This document shows, one piece after another, positions 62,845 to 64,000 of a stretch of 64,000 nucleotides of DNA. Position numbers and translations under genes: made by a program. The DNA lies in the NCBI RefSeq assembly GCF_017498545.1, contig NZ_CP071793.1:9728256-9792255 (forward strand), given 5' to 3'. Position 1 is the stretch's first letter, and each line of letters begins with the position of its first letter. Source of the DNA: Sulfidibacter corallicola (GTDB lineage: Bacteria > Acidobacteriota > Holophagae > Acanthopleuribacterales > Acanthopleuribacteraceae). The notes under the pieces were generated by a model. It worked only from the letters and a program-made list of their open reading frames with translations, made no database searches and was not told where the DNA came from.

Positions 62845-64000
62845 TTGCGACGCCCGAGGACCTTCACGCACCTTACCTTCATCACGACCCTTCTACTCGT
62901 CACGCTTTGGACCAACCTGCTCGCCCAGGAACCGGCCTCGACCGAAGCGGCATCGGATTCGGACAAACCTGCCATTTCCGAATCGGTGGTCGTCACGGCG
63001 AGCCGCACGGAACAAACCCTGGAAGAGCTCGCCGCCGCCGTCACCCTGATCGACCGCGAGGACCTGCGGACCAAGGCCAGCCAGCTCGCCGGTGACGAGC
63101 TGCAGGGTATCGCCGGCGTGTTCCAGCGCCGCGAGGAAGCGGCCAACAACTTCATGCACGTCGTGTTTCGCGGGCTGACCGGCAACCACGGCAACGATAC
63201 CTTCCTGGCGTTGGTCGACGGCATTCCCTTCGTTTCGGCCCATGAAGAAGTGCTGCTCGCGGAGGTCCCCTTCGGCGCCGTCGATCGCGTCGAGGTGGTT
63301 CGCGGACCGGTCTCGGCCCTCTACGGACGCGGCAGCCTGTCGGGCGCCGTCAACTACCTGACCCGCGACCCCGGCCCCGAGCGGCGCTACCGGCTCGGCC
63401 TCAGCGGCGGCAGCTACGGCTACGCCAAGCCCCATCTCAGCGTGGATCTGCCCCTGGCCGATGGCCGGCACCAGCTCGTCATCGACGGCTACCGCCAGGA
63501 GAACGACGGTTGGCGCGACCGCACCGAAGGCCAGGCGACCAATCTCTTCGTCAAGGATCACATCGCGCTCTCGGAACGCGCTTCCCTGACGCTCTGGCTG
63601 AACGCCCACGACGGCGACCAGGAGGCCGGCGGCGTGATTCCGATCCTGCCCAACGGCGACATCCCCGAAGTCGCGGGTGGACGCGAGGGATTTCTCGGCT
63701 ACGGTCCCAACGAGTACCAACGCGAAACGCTCATGGCGGCGGCCAGGCACCGTTTGGCCATCAACGATAACCTTATGCTTATCAGCACGTTACACTACCG
63801 CCGCATTCAGGACGACAACGACCTGGCTTTCTACGATCCCTTTGGGTTCCAACCCGAGAACAACATCCTGCGCGTCAACGGGTTCGCCAACGATCGCGAC
63901 ACCCGTGTCTTCTTCGTGGAACCGCAATTGAGCTGGCAATCCGGTCGCCACAACCTGATCGCCGGCGCCACCCACGAGCAGGTAGACCTGACCGAAACCG
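62845..64000 (+). CDS. TonB-dependent receptor, 3' end outside the window
   Basis: The frame starts at a TTG at 62845, 6 nt after AAGGAG, with a signal segment (FITTLLLVTLWTNLLAQEPA). It has the plug domain: ISESVVVTASRTEQTLEEL, VTLIDREDLRTKASQLAGDE, VPFGAVDRVEVVRGPVSALY and YGRGSLSGAVNYLTRDPG. Beta-barrel strands then begin (YRLGLSGGSYGYAKPHLSVD). These receptors import siderophores, vitamins or peptides across the outer membrane using TonB energy. Its place 50 bp after the second YcaO gene suggests it handles the cluster product, for uptake or as a metal-complex receptor. 385 codons are in the window; no stop is reached. Confidence 0.9.
   Translation, partial: MRRPRTFTHLTFITTLLLVTLWTNLLAQEPASTEAASDSDKPAISESVVVTASRTEQTLEELAAAVTLIDREDLRTKASQLAGDELQGIAGVFQRREEAANNFMHVVFRGLTGNHGNDTFLALVDGIPFVSAHEEVLLAEVPFGAVDRVEVVRGPVSALYGRGSLSGAVNYLTRDPGPERRYRLGLSGGSYGYAKPHLSVDLPLADGRHQLVIDGYRQENDGWRDRTEGQATNLFVKDHIALSERASLTLWLNAHDGDQEAGGVIPILPNGDIPEVAGGREGFLGYGPNEYQRETLMAAARHRLAINDNLMLISTLHYRRIQDDNDLAFYDPFGFQPENNILRVNGFANDRDTRVFFVEPQLSWQSGRHNLIAGATHEQVDLTET

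Overview
The window is high-GC bacterial chromosome carrying a mixture of housekeeping genes and several accessory blocks. Large Ser/Thr kinases with kinesin-light-chain-like TPRs, SBBP beta-propeller secreted proteins, a hybrid kinase-REC-PP2C protein, a selenocysteine tRNA and a YcaO peptide cluster suggest a large-genome bacterium of the Acidobacteriota (Acanthopleuribacter-like) or Myxococcota type. This placement is inferred from gene content only.

Region 1 (1-8.7 kb) is a mobile-element graveyard. It holds an AT-rich DUF262 gene, a truncated DUF2924 gene abutting an IS66 element with 21-bp inverted repeats and a frameshifted tnpC, scrambled remnants of a second IS66 and of a DDE transposase, one hypothetical membrane protein, a frameshifted ParB-like gene and degenerate tandem repeats. 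Region 2 (8.7-11.1 kb) has a divergent MarR regulator/nitroreductase pair and an EamA exporter.

Region 3 (11.3-29.7 kb) has a minus-strand Cas10/RAMP locus flanked by two TPR-Ser/Thr kinases. In transcription order it encodes Cas10 (GGDE palm, zinc ribbon, no HD), a Cas7-Csx10 fusion, a small helical protein, three Cas7/RAMP proteins, a second small helical protein, a TIR-SAVED protein and a CHAT-SAVED protein. This looks like a type III-D-like complex whose cyclic oligoadenylate would drive both an NADase and a protease. No CRISPR array, cas1, cas2 or cas6 was seen in the window.

Region 4 (30-42 kb) is mostly ordinary chromosome: an unknown 556-aa protein, mtaB, an NtrY-like kinase, rpsD with a terminator, a SnoaL-like protein, an extracellular solute-binding protein, a RibD-like reductase, a small lipoprotein, tRNA-Sec and a DPP III-like lipoprotein. 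Region 5 (42.5-53.7 kb) has three consecutive secreted proteins (two paralogues and an SBBP protein) and a 1181-aa hybrid histidine kinase/phosphatase.

Region 6 (54.3-64 kb) is a compact RiPP cluster on the plus strand. Two tiny tandem ORFs, the second with a Thr/Ser/His-rich tail, are followed by a hairpin terminator/attenuator. Then come a leader-binding-YcaO fusion, two overlapping ABC half-exporters, a second leader-binding-YcaO fusion and a TonB-dependent receptor cut by the window edge. The four enzyme and transporter genes are close or overlap by ATGA, so they probably form one operon that makes, exports and possibly re-imports a modified peptide.
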